From Russula earlei (Eukaryota; Basidiomycota; Agaricomycetes; Russulales; Russulaceae), in assembly GCA_025769875.1 (NCBI GenBank), contig JAGFNK010000562.1:1-33701 (forward strand): 33,701 bases of DNA, given 5' to 3'. Positions 20,284 to 30,438 of this stretch are shown here, piece by piece. A program made the position numbers and the translations under genes. Under the pieces are notes generated by a model, which was not told the origin of the DNA, searched no databases, and saw only the letters and a list, made by a program, of their open reading frames with translations. Numbering within the stretch: position 1 is the stretch's first letter; every line of letters begins with the position of its first letter.

Positions 20284-20699
20284 ACAGGTATAGACATCTG
20301 CAAGAGGCCACCCACAAAACCTAGCCCAACTTTTCAACCATCCTGAATGGGCAAAGGGCATGCTACACTTCCTCAAGAAAACCAAGGTGTGCCTTAAACC
20401 AAGGGAAACTTTGGACCCAGGAGGGAGGAGAGAAAATCAGGAAACATGAGATACCCCACCTAACCACCACAACCAACCACCACACACTATACCCTATTGC
20501 TGCCATACTGCACTTGCAGACAACCTCAGAACCAAATGCCTAATCACATTACATAGCTTACAATGCCTGTGACTGCCTCTGTATAATGATGTACCCACCA
20601 CGGAATACAAATTCGGATTAAAAAAAAAAAAAAAAAAAAAAAAGCGGAATTTTGATCAAAGAATGAATGACTTTATTATAAATGCTCTGTCTCTTTTAT

Positions 20700-21057
20700 T
20701 TATCGCTTGTCACTGTCCAGGCCTAAAACCGTCATCAACGTGCTATTTCCTAAAGGACGGTGAACTCTTTCTGGCAAGATCCATGTACTCCTCCACCATA
20801 ATGTAGAACATTTCTTCCTCGCCCCGTCCTTTTTTTTAATCTTCATGAGACTTTTTTGGATATTGGAATGTCCCCTGCATTTCCCGTGCCACGAACGTGC
20901 TGGAATGTCGTTCGAATCCAACACCTGTGTTCGCAAGATCGTTCACGATATAGATATAGATATATATATCGTATACTCCGACGTGTCCATCTGGGTTAGT
21001 TCGTTGCTCGGCGGACTCTGTAATAAATGTAGTTTTGCGACTGCGACGAGGTGCCAC
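20700..21057 (-). CDS. Possible small basic host protein, two exons (tentative)
   Basis: A Met codon at 21057 opens MAPRRSRKTTFITESAEQRT. A 52-bp intron (GTATAC...ACACAG, 20976 down to 20925) keeps phase and joins to VLDSNDIPARSW, ending with TAA at 20700-20702. The model gives about 101 residues, rich in Lys and Arg. AATAAA signals on the minus strand lie at 20672-20677 and 20695-20700. Base composition is CpG-rich like the neighbouring methyltransferase gene. Other readings are possible: without splicing a frame ends after YPKKSHED, and another C-terminal frame (EEEMFYIMVEEYMDLARKS, stop near 20748) looks equally protein-like, so the exon model may be wrong. I do not recognise a family. It is divergent from the methyltransferase gene with about 136 bp between start codons. 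Confidence 0.35.
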
Positions 21058-21193
21058 TTACCCCGCCTCCGTCCTTTAAAAATTTGGTCCCACGTTCAGC
21101 CCCATCTCTTGTCCCTTTCTTTCCTCTCTTCACGTATAGGCTCAACGTTCAACCATCGCCTTGAGTCATAGTCCAGATAGTCATCCATAGCTC

Positions 21194-22780
21194 ATGACTT
21201 TCCCCCTTCCATCCGTGCTTGACAGGGCAGATAACCCATACATGCCCCGTCATCTGCAAAATCTTAGTCTCAACCTCGACATTGAGGACTTCGCAGTCCA
21301 GGATCCTCTCCCCGAGTTTCTTCCCAGCAATATTGGCCAGCCTGAGATTAATGGCGCCCACAGGACTGCCATATCGACTGCCGGCCCGGTGCACGATGAC
21401 GTGGAGGCGCACACTGACGATAGTGACGATAACTCTTCAGAGTCACTCGACCCTGTTGAAGACGATGAATTCCCATTTTTCTTTGCTCAGCGTGGCTCTC
21501 CCCCGCGTCTGTTCCATTCCCATGGTACCTATCGCCTTCCGGTCGACAGCGATGAGATGAAGGTGTGTGCCACAGGCTTCGGCGTTATGTAGTTGTACGG
21601 ACAATTTAACTTCTTCGAAAACAACCAAAAAATCGCGTTATGTGCGGCCAGAGGCAGGAGGCTCAGCATATCCTGCTTCGCAAGATCCTCGGAAGCAATT
21701 ACCCTGCATCCATCCACGAGATACTGAACGACATCCACCACGAACGCAAGGTTGTCGATCTGTGTACCGGTGCTGGCCATTGGTATGTTGCCGACTTGGC
21801 CCACCATTTGCACACTTACTGGTAGAGGGTGCCACACAGCGATCATGTTGTTCTGACGCAGACATTTATTCAGGGTTTTGGAGATGGCCAAGGAGTTTCC
21901 CGATGTAGAATTCCGCGGGCTTGATCTCGGTGCGTGCTCTTCCGACCATCGACGGATGGGTATTGAGGACGGTCATTCTTCACCTCTTTCCCGTATTTCC
22001 GCCCGTTTGGTTCTGCCCGACAGTTCCCATTCAGACACGCTACCCTCCTCGTAATGTTCGCTTTGAGATCGCTGATGTCACCGAAAGGCTGCGCTTCGCG
22101 GATGGATCAGTAGACCTCGTTCATGCGCGGATGACTTGCCTCAGAGTCCGTTCCTGCCCAAATATCTTTTTTTCCCCTTGATAACGTGTGAATTTAGGCT
22201 GAAGCGGTTCCACGCTTTCTTCGTGAAGTGATGCGAATCTTGCGTCCAGGTGGAGTATTTCTCAGTGTCGAATGGGGCGTCCAGCCTTCTCTCCATCCCG
22301 AGCACCCGTACTTTGCGGAGCATGACGTGTACATCCCTAAGACGGTTTCCTTCTACAGTGCTGCATCGTGCGCGAGCGTTCTTCTGTCTCCTCTGCTTAT
22401 CTACGGCACTCACACATCCATCCTTGAGTAGGGGAATCGTGCCAACTCTTGCACCCCAGATCCTCCACCTCATCGGGCAGACCGCCTCATTCGAAGAACT
22501 GGTATCAAGGCACTGGGCTATACCCATATCTACCCCTTACTCTCCGGATGTCGCCCCGTCTCATTCCCTCGACTTCGTCAGTTGGGTGATGGGACGGATC
22601 ACCCAGGGTTATGCTGATGCTCTCGTGGCCGGAGGCTTCCCACAGGAGGATGCGGATGCCTTTAAAGCCGAACTGGATGGAAGATTCGGCATCTACAATA
22701 TCTTGCAAACTGTTTGTGCCCGCAAGAGGTTAAGTGACGGAGTCGGTCGAGGGGCCATGATGGAAACCAGGTGCAACTGA
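21194..22780 (+). CDS. SAM-dependent methyltransferase (class I), six exons
   Basis: Exons 21194-21562, 21652-21782, 21874-21929, 22024-22145, 22198-22367 and 22432-22780 join in frame to about 398 residues; introns are 89, 91, 94, 52 and 64 bp, all GT-AG. Residues 1-123 are acidic and probably disordered (DDSDDNSSESLDPVEDDEF). Motif I is VVDLCTGAGHW (about 157-167). It is followed by MAKEFPDVEFRGLDL with the acidic ribose-binding residue, VRFEIADVTERLRFADGSVD, LVHAR and EVMRILRPGGVFLSVEW, the standard Rossmann-like methyltransferase order. The C-terminal region (PQILHLIGQ, VMGRITQGYADAL, YNILQTVCARK) resembles methyltransferases common in agaricomycetes. The substrate is unknown. The last intron is the least certain: the frame shifts around 22350-22432. 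Unlike its surroundings the gene is CpG-rich and has no premature stop, so it appears functional. Confidence 0.85.
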
Positions 22781-22789
22781 ATACTGGTG

Positions 22790-23270
22790 TAGTCGCACGG
22801 GCGTTACGTACTATTGACTAAGTTTCTTGAAATGTTTTGTCTTGTTCTGAGTTTGAACAATTTGTTGAATGAAGGTGTTTGTAACCTCAAAAATACTTGA
22901 TGACTTTTCATATGATCTGTCATGCTCCAAAAAGGCCAGTGTCATACCAACTTGGCTCCTCAAGGATGCCATTGTTTTCAAATGCAGATAAAAGTTACAT
23001 GGAATTCTTTCTTAATTTATTTAATGTGTTGGAAATTTGGGAAGGGGCATTAAGCCAATGATAATGATGTGATTTGATATATTCTCCAGCTTCATTGTCA
23101 TGATGATAATCAAGGCTTGTGCTCTCATAATCAAAATTATATTCACACTTATAATGGTCTTATCATACTGTTTATAACCATGTTATGCATGTTACATAAT
23201 CAGATCCACCTCAAATATTGCCAAGTTATGAGCATTGCATAATCATAAGTATTATAAATTTATAACTGCA
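22790..23270. other. AT-rich intergenic DNA with one arm of a direct repeat
   Basis: No gene is visible. A segment near 22940-22998 (caacttggct-ctcaagg, then attgttttcaaa-gcagat) recurs in direct orientation near 23658-23718, about 700 bp away. A perfect palindrome ATAACTGCAGTTAT closes the AT-rich part near 23263. The two arms may be the ends of an old element or copies of a dispersed repeat. Confidence 0.5.
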
Positions 23271-23274
23271 GTTA

Positions 23275-23560
23275 TTAGAGGTGAGGATGGAAGTTTTTGT
23301 GGTTATGGTGGGGTGGCCATAGCTTTGGAGTGAATTGTGGACAGGGAGTCAGCATCAACAAGGTCCTTATTGACCATGTCATCATGCTTGAATTTGGTGG
23401 TGCAGTTGATGCTCTGTTGCTGGGCCTCAGCATGAACTACCTTCACCTGAGCTTTTGCTTTGCATTTCTGTCAGACCTGAGCTGTGGTTCAAGGCTTGGT
23501 GATGTTTCCTGGGTGAGTTGTCTTATTTCTTGACCAGGTTTCCATCTGACATTGACAGCA
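23275..23560 (-). pseudogene. Coding relic of a charged, coiled-coil-like fungal protein
   Basis: On the minus strand one frame reads SRNKTTHPGNITKP, TTAQV, QKCKAKAQVKVVHAEAQQQ and DDMVNKDLVDADSLST, broken by TGA codons that fall where Arg would fit (KP-TTAQV-QK). Composition (Lys/Glu/Ala/Gln) resembles charged linker proteins frequent in agaricomycete genomes, often next to transposon-derived genes. The family is not identified; only the coding character is argued. Confidence 0.35.
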
Positions 23561-23761
23561 GTAAGTATGACAATGTGGTTAAGAGACACAATGTTGAATG
23601 TTAAAGACATAATTTTGCTTGTTCTTACTCACTCCAGAAATGCCAAGTGCCCCCACCAACTTGGCTCTTCAAGGCCATTCCCATCAACTCTGCAATTGTT
23701 TTCAAACACAGATGTAAAGTTTCCCTTAAGCTCTGACTTCCCAATTACTCCATCCACCATC

Positions 23762-24275
23762 TGTCATGAACCATTCTCCAGAGAGGGCCCTTGAAGGACC
23801 TTCCTTATGAGAGGAAACCCAGCCTCTATGGTGTCACCCTGTTCACACAAGCAAAAGGGGTGAGTAGAGGTGTCCACAATATTGCACGTGCATTGTCGCA
23901 TGAGCAATTCTCAGCACAATTGACATATAGCAAGCCCCACTTAATGGCAGCCCTTTTAGCAATAAAGGACAGTATTAGGGCCTTCCTAAGGACCCTTTAG
24001 GACGACTCTAGGTGCCCTACAATAAGCACTGACACAGTATCAAAGACCCTACAACTGTGTTATTAGACTAACTCTAATAACTATAGAACGAACTATAAGG
24101 CAATACTAAGGACCTTAATAGAGGTATTAGGGTCGACTCTAAGGACCCTAATAGAACTATATAAGGGGCCTTATAAGATAACACTATTCCCTAAAGCAAA
24201 CTACAAGTCCTCAAACAACTGGCCCTAAACTAACTAAAATGAATCAGGTGCTTGCACATGTACTAAAGCAGTGAA
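23762..24275 (+). mobile_element. LTR, family B, interrupted at 24275 by element D
   Basis: It begins TGTCATGAACCATTCTCC and is the reverse complement of 3922 down to about 3410. TATATAAGG near 24155 agrees with the plus orientation. An inverted pair TATTAGGGTC / GACCCTAATA lies at 24125-24153. It stops at GTGAA (24271-24275) where element D begins; the remainder should lie beyond the right window edge after the 5' LTR of D. Confidence 0.82.
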
Positions 24276-25104
24276 TGTCAAGACACATACTGCTGATCAC
24301 TAAGGACTTAGGAGCAGGTGGGCAAGGGTCAGAACAGATGATACGTGGCGTAGGCGGCGTTGAACAGGAGGACGAGCCAAACAACGAGGAGGTACCAGAT
24401 GGGGACTGGTAGATGTTGCAAGAGACATGGGCGAAGGTTAGAGGCCAGTGTCATGAGGGGGCTTTAAACAAGGTGGTTGTTGAAGAGTACCTTGAAGATG
24501 AGAGGAGTCTTTAAACTGAGCAGTCGCAGGGGAGTACCCAGGAAGATGAGAGTATCACAAATGGACAGTCTGACAACTGCCATGCTTCATTGGGGCTTAT
24601 ATACAATGTACAGGGTCAATTACAAAGAACTGGAACTATTCTAGACCCTTTGGTACCATCCAATAGGACTACAGAGGCATAAACTTGCTTGTGTCAAGTA
24701 TCAGGCTTACTGAGCACATTACTGATCATTGTGGAGCGATGACATCATTATGATGTCACTGTGGAGCGCTTAGTGAGCCTATGAGGTCACTGTGGAGTCG
24801 CTCAGTCAGCTATGATGTCATTGGAGCCTTGATGACATCAGACAAGTTATGCAACAGTTTCTAAGAGTTGGTGCCACTGTTTCGGGTTCCTGGTGGCTGG
24901 GTGACCATGTGGCTGCCACGCGATGATTACCCGATTAGGAAACGGGTGTCTGGTCATGTTATAGTGTCTTTGCAATAGCAATATCTTGTACCACAGGAGG
25001 GGTAGCCCAGAAAATGGAAGGGAGCTGGCAATGCAAAGTGAGAGAGGTCTCTCTTGAGTGAAATGGGACAATCTATGGCCAGGGCCTGGCCTTGGTTCAT
25101 AACA
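24276..25104 (-). mobile_element. 3' LTR of element D (family C, 829 bp)
   Basis: On the plus strand TGTCAAGACACA to GGTTCATAACA, collinear with the solo C LTRs. The bases on its two sides (GTGAA left, TTCAT right) do not form a duplication, and a polypurine tract adjoins its right side. Both facts fit a 3' LTR still attached to its element rather than a solo LTR. Confidence 0.85.
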
Positions 25105-25118
25105 TTCATCCCCTCTTT
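25105..25118 (-). promoter_or_regulatory. Polypurine tract of element D
   Basis: On the minus strand AAAGAGGGGATGAA lies immediately before TGTTATGAACC, the first bases of the 3' LTR. This is the expected place and composition for the plus-strand primer of reverse transcription. Confidence 0.75.
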
Positions 25119-25428
25119 ATAGACTTGTTGCTCCTGCAATGGTAGGGATTTGTTTCTTTGGAAGGTAGAGTAGTTTGCATATGAAAAGTCGAAGTCTGTT
25201 TGTTTGTGGGGAATTCTCTCTTGTTCTATGGATTGCTTTGGGGATAGCTGTGGTCGATTGAGTGCATGTGATCACAGGGGTTCTCTGAAAAGTTCTTTGG
25301 TAACAAGGATAAAGATAGTCATCAATGGAGGTCATGATGAGAATTGTTGGTTTAGGGGTTACTCCTGGTGGGAATCGTTTTAAGCAGCCTTCGGATATTT
25401 CTGGTGGAAGTCTCTAACCAGTAATTGC

Positions 25429-26261
25429 TGTCAAGACACTGTACTGCTGATCCGTGTGGACTCAGGAGCAGGTGGGCAAAGGTCGGAACAGATAGGTATG
25501 CGGTGTAGGCGGCATTGAACAAGAGGACGAGCCAAATGACTAAGATGTACCAGATGGGGACTGGTACGTGTAACTGGAGGCAGAGGCGAAGGTTAGAAGC
25601 CAGTGCAACGAGGGGGCTTTAAACAAGGCAGTCGTAGAAGAGTACCTTGGAAGCGAGAGGAGTCTTTAAACTGAGCGGTCGCAGGGGAGTACCCAGGAAG
25701 ATGAGAGTATCACAAATGGACAGTCTGACGACTGCCATGCTTCATTGGGGCTTATATACAGTGTACAAGGTTGATTACAAAGAACTGGGACTATTCTAGA
25801 CTCTTTGGTACCATCCAATAGGACTACAGAGGCATAAACTCGCTTGTGTCAAGTTTCAGGCTTACTGAGCGCATTACTGATCATTGTGGAGTGATGACAT
25901 CATTATGATGTCACTGTGGAGCGCTTAGTGAGCCTATGAGGTCATTGTGGAGTTGGCTCAGTCAGCTATGATGTCATTGGAGCCTTGATGATGTCAGATG
26001 ATTTATGCAACAGTTTCTAAGAGTTTGTGCCGCTGTTTCGGGTCCTTGGTGGCTGGGTGGCCATGTGGCTGCCACGCGATGATTACCCGATTAGGAAACG
26101 GGTGCCTGGACGTGTTATAGTGTCCTTGCAATAGCGATATCTTGTACCAGCAGGAGGGTTAGCCCAGAAAATGGAAGGGAGTCGGCAATGCAAAGTGAGA
26201 GAGGTCTCTCTTGAGTGAAATAGGATGATCTATGGCCAGGGCCTGGCCTTGGTTCGTAACA
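25429..26261 (-). mobile_element. Solo LTR, family C, 833 bp, TSD ATTGC, nested in element D
   Basis: Plus strand TGTCAAGACACT to GGTTCGTAACA, with ATTGC at 25424-25428 and 26262-26266. Removing it and one ATTGC restores the end of the pol frame (SNLSRA to QLLVRDF). It shares its family with the LTR of its host, i.e. self-nesting. Confidence 0.93.
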
Positions 26262-26962
26262 ATTGCGCTCTTGATAGGTTAGATGCTGGTTCCCAAGTAT
26301 TCTCTGCAGCAGTGTACCCTTTCCATTTAACTAGGTATTGGATCCCTTTGTGGTTTGGGGAGAGCCAAGAGTTTAAGATCTGTTCTACTTGGTATTGTTC
26401 TTCTCCTTTGACTAGTATCGGTGGTGGGTTTGAGAAGTTAGGTCCATGGGCAATGGTTTCTTTGTAAGGTTTAATCAGGGAGTGGTGAAAAACTGGGTGT
26501 ATCTTCCAGGACCTTGGTAGTTCGAGGTGAACATTTACTGGATAGACAGTGATGACTTTGAATGGTCCATAGTGTTGAGGGGCTAGTTTTCCTTTTGGGT
26601 GAGTGGTTCATAGATTTATGGCTTCTAACCATACTTGATCCCCTTCTTTAAAGCAAAATGTGGAGGATTGAGGTCCTGATTGCTTCATGATCTCAGTTGC
26701 TCGGTTCAGGGAGGCAGCTACTTCTTCTCTGAGCTGGTTTAGTCTTATTAGTCTTTCTTGGATTGTGTTAAGATCTGACGATCTTATTACCAACTCTAGG
26801 TGAAAGAGTTGCTTGATATAGTTCAAGCACTAGACTTCGAATCCTTTGATATTATCTCAGGAAGATTTGATGTAAGAGATGAGAAGGGCCTCTTTCAGAT
26901 AGAGCTAGTAGTATAATTTGTCTTTAGATTTTTGGACAAGGTGAATGTTTTGTCGAAAGAGT

Positions 26963-27008
26963 AAGTCAAGCATAAGGCTCGACTTCTTGGTACCACAGAC
27001 TATTTATA
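26963..27008 (-). promoter_or_regulatory. TATA box and start-site hairpin of LTR H
   Basis: TATAAATA begins at 27008 on the minus strand. 23 nt later starts AAGTCGAGC-CTTAT-GCTTGACTT (26985 down to 26963), a 9-bp stem with one G-T pair. Confidence 0.5.
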
Positions 27009-27112
27009 CGATATCTCTACAACTACTGATCCAATTTGTATGAAACTTGGGGTGCACATAGCTGAGAACCAGTAGTATCCAAATATGTAGAGCGCAATTC
27101 GAGAATATCAGA

Positions 27113-27134
27113 AATGACTCACGCGTGAGTCATT
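27113..27134. promoter_or_regulatory. 22-bp perfect palindrome with two TGACTCA sites
   Basis: The arms AATGACTCACG and CGTGAGTCATT meet at a central CG. Each arm contains TGACTCA, the known Gcn4/AP-1 bZIP site. It lies 105-126 bp upstream of the TATA box of LTR H, as a U3 enhancer would. Confidence 0.6.
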
Positions 27135-30100
27135 CTCTCCTATTATCTGTCATCAATTAGTAAGTACTGAGTAAGTTCTTACCAATCAATCAGTAGTGGG
27201 TCAGTAAGCAATCACTAAGCCAGATGGATAAGCACATATGAGTAAACAGAATTGAGTCACCAGAGCATAGGTAAACAGACAAGCACAAGAGACATGAGAA
27301 TCCTAACAGATTGAAGGGAATTTTGATGTAAAGGCAAGGGGCGGGGCAAATGTTGGGTTAAAGCCATACCAGACCTCGAAAGGGGGTTTGTTTGTAGCAC
27401 TGTGTTGCCTGGCATTATAAGCAAACTCCATAAAGAGAATTAGTTCTGCCCAATTGTCCTGCTTGGTGGTTGCAAAATATTTGTAGGTATTGTTCTAGTT
27501 CTTGGTTAACTTGTTCTGTTTCTCCATCTGTCTGTGGGTGATATGCCGTGCTTAATGATATTTTGACATTTAATTTCTTCCATAGTTCTTGAGTAACTTT
27601 TGCTGCGAATTGAGGGCCTTTGTCTGATATTATTTGTGTTGGGAGGCCTATTCTTCTCCAGACATTGTTCATGATCAGTGTTGCTGTTTCATCTGCTGTG
27701 ATTGTCTTGTGGCAAGGGGTAATGATTATTGCTTTGCTGAATCGATCTACCACAACTAGGAGGCTGTCAAAGCCTTGTGAAACTGGTAGGTCCGTGATAA
27801 AGTCCATGGTAATGCTTTTCCATACTTCTCCAGCTGGTATAATTGGTACAAGGGGTGTTTCTGTCTTTGGGCGGTTCTTTGTGCTTTGGCAAATTGTGCA
27901 ACCATCTACATAACTTTTGACATAGGTTAGCATTCCTGGCCACCAATAGTTTCGGCTGATTAGTTCGTAAGTTTTCCATTGGCCAGGATGCCCAGTGGCA
28001 AGGGAGTCGTGGTGTAGTTTTAGAATTTTCTTTCTTAGGGTGTCGTTGTTTGGGATATAGACTTTTCCTTTGAATAGTATTAGTCCATCTTCAAGGTTCC
28101 AGTCTTATAAGCCCTTGGATAATTGTCTTGGTCCATTCTTTATAATGATTGCTAACACGTTAGATACTTCTGGGTTGTAGTCTTTGCTAGATCGCAGTTG
28201 TTGTTGAAGTTTCTTGGTCGCCAATTGATTCTGTAGCGGAGGTGCGTGTTGCTCTAATTTTAAAATATTTGTCATCTAGGAGCACCTTTCCATTGTTTTC
28301 GTTTTGTATCCCCTCTTTAAAGTCTGGCTGCCTGGACAGACCATCTGCTTTGTTCATAGTTCCTGGGTGATGGGTGATGATGAAGTTAAAATTGTTGAGA
28401 AGGAGTGCCCATCGGGCTTGTCGTCGCATGAGTTTTTGTTTTGTCATGAAGTATGTCAAATTATTGTGGTCCGTCTATAGATCAATGGGGTGTGTAGCGC
28501 CTTCAAGGTAGTGTCGGAAGTGCCAGAGGGATGAGACAATGGCAAGGAGTTCTTTATCATAGATCATGTAATTTCATTGTGCAGGGTCTAAGGATTTTGA
28601 AAAATAGGCTACTGGGTGATATCTGTTAAATTCATCAGGTTGTTCTAATATTGCACCAACTGCAAAGTCGCTTGCATCGCAGATGAACTGAAAGGGTTTA
28701 GTATGATCAGGTAACATGAGGATTGGGGCTGTCATGAATGCCTGGATTAATTTTCTAAATGCTTGTTCTTCATCGTTTTCCCATTTAAAGGGGTGTTCTT
28801 TCTTCGTTAGATTAAACAGGGGTCGTGCCATTCGTGAGTATTGGTGGATAAATTGTTGATAGAAGTTGCAAAATTCTAGAAATGCTTGGACTTCCATAAC
28901 GTTGGTCGGAGTAGGCCACTTTGTAATGCCTATTAACTTGTCTTGGTCCATTGATATTCGTCCTTGGGAGATATTGATACCCAGGTAACTAATAGAGGTT
29001 TGTTGAAAAGCACATTTCTCTGGTTTTGAGTATAAGTTGTGGTCTTGGAGTGTCTTTAGGACCTGGTGTGTCCAGTCATCCAGTTCATTCAAGGTTTGTG
29101 CCATGATTAGTATATCATCTAGATAAACAACCACTCGTTCAGTGGCAATGTATTTTGCTAGGATGGTGTTCATAAAGCATTGAAAAGTGGCTGGGGTGTT
29201 GCAGAGACCAAATGTCATTATCAAAGGTTCAAAGAGTCCTAATGGTGTTTTGAATGCTGCAAGGTGTTCGTCGCCCTCTCTTAGGCGGATGTTGTTGTAT
29301 CCCCATCATACATCAAACTTGGTAAAATATTGGGCTCCTTGGAGTTTGTCGATTAGTTCAGGAATCAAAGGTAGTGGATAGGTGTCTTTAACAGTTGCTG
29401 TGTTCAGGGCTCTGTAGTCTTGTACTGGTCGTAGAGTTCCTCCTTTCTTTTCTACAAAGAAGAATGGACTGGCAATAGCTGCTTTTGATGGTCGGATAGT
29501 GCCTCTTTTCAAGTGTTCATCTAGGTATTCTTTTAAGGCTTGTAGTTCTTTGGGAGTAAGTCGATAGATACCAGAATCACGTCGGGCAATCCCTGGTTTC
29601 AGATTGATTGCATGGTCCCATGGTTGGTGAACAGGAAGGCGTTGGGAAGCTTGTTCATCAAAAACCTTTTTCCATTTTAAGAATTGGGCAGGGATAAGTT
29701 CGTCTAATGTCTTGGGGGGTGTCTCTGCATGAGCTAGCTTGGTAGCTGTGGTTGATTTGGCTCTTATACTGATTGTTATTGGTTGAAATGCATTGTGGAT
29801 TTGTTCGTCAACACATGGGTTCAATAGTCCTTCAGTATCTGGGAAAATTAGTGCAGCAATGTTTGCAAACTCAGGTTCTTCTTCTTCAGGGAAAGTAAGC
29901 GCTTGTATTTGGTAATTCCGCGTTCCAGATGCAGATGCAATGGTTATGCTTGGATGTGTGGTAAGGCAGGTTTGGGGGCAGATCCTCAGTGTGATTGTAT
30001 CATTTGCCCAATTGATATCTGGGTTGTGGTGTCATAACCAATCTGTTCCTAAGATAATGTCGTGATCTCCAATGTTAGTGACAAGGAATTCTGCTTGTTC

Positions 30101-30438
30101 GTCATGAGTAGCGCCTGTGTGCACTTGTATACAAAGTCTTTGGATGGTGCTAAAGCATATTAGTCCATTGGCATTTTGTGCTGGCAAGGGTTTGGTCATA
30201 GTTTGGAGGTGCAGGTGATGTCTTTGTGCGAATCGTTCATGGATTATCATTCCTTCTGCTCCACTGTCAAGCAGGGCTCTTGTACTGATTTCTTTGCTGC
30301 TTGTCTTTCCCACAAGAGTAACTTTTAAAGCAATGGATGGGGAGCAAATATTCCTGGTAAAAACTTTGGGGTAATTGATTTCTCTTTGTATTGTACTGAT
30401 TTGGACCATGTCCCTTCTCGGTGCAGAAGGGGGTCCAA

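Larger units (their letters stand above)
17916..20643 (+). mobile_element. 5'-truncated non-LTR retrotransposon (LINE, Tad1-like with RNase H)
   Basis: After 31 T (17916-17946) the coding part begins inside the RT domain, already past the catalytic YxDD box: WLAKAGLNVGLEKTAV, YLGFFFDAHLSW, LPMLTYGHQLWYTGK, KLQVVQNEVVKVITGVF. RNase H follows (IIIFCNGIKTNRN, RLLWLPRSNTITGFQKAKQI), then LITGHVFTGEYTQHF, the C-terminal CCHC-like CQCGEPVQTVEHVLLSCPLF and, after the insertion at 19687-20283, LAQLFNHPEWAKGMLHFLKK. A 24-bp poly(A) tail (20620-20643) ends it. The first RNase H aspartate is Asn (AAT at 18817-18819). Stops and frameshifts are frequent. The missing 5' half is usual for LINE copies made by aborted reverse transcription. 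Confidence 0.85.
26820..27308 (-). mobile_element. Degenerate solo LTR, family H, ~489 bp, in the integrase C-terminus
   Basis: The integrase frame of D is cut between YGFNPTFAPP (about 27345) and QLFHLELVIRSSDLN. The inserted DNA, on the minus strand, starts TGTTAGGATTC and ends near CTTGAACT. TATAAATA (27008 down to 27001), a hairpin at 26963-26985 and a 22-bp palindrome at 27113-27134 give it a promoter-like character. The flanking pentamers GATAT and GATTG agree at only three bases, so the duplication is decayed or the ends are slightly off. Confidence 0.65.

Noticed and set aside
24271..25109. LTR C at 24276-25104 as another solo LTR
   Set aside because: The flanks GTGAA and TTCAT do not match and a polypurine tract adjoins it, so it is better read as the 3' LTR of element D.
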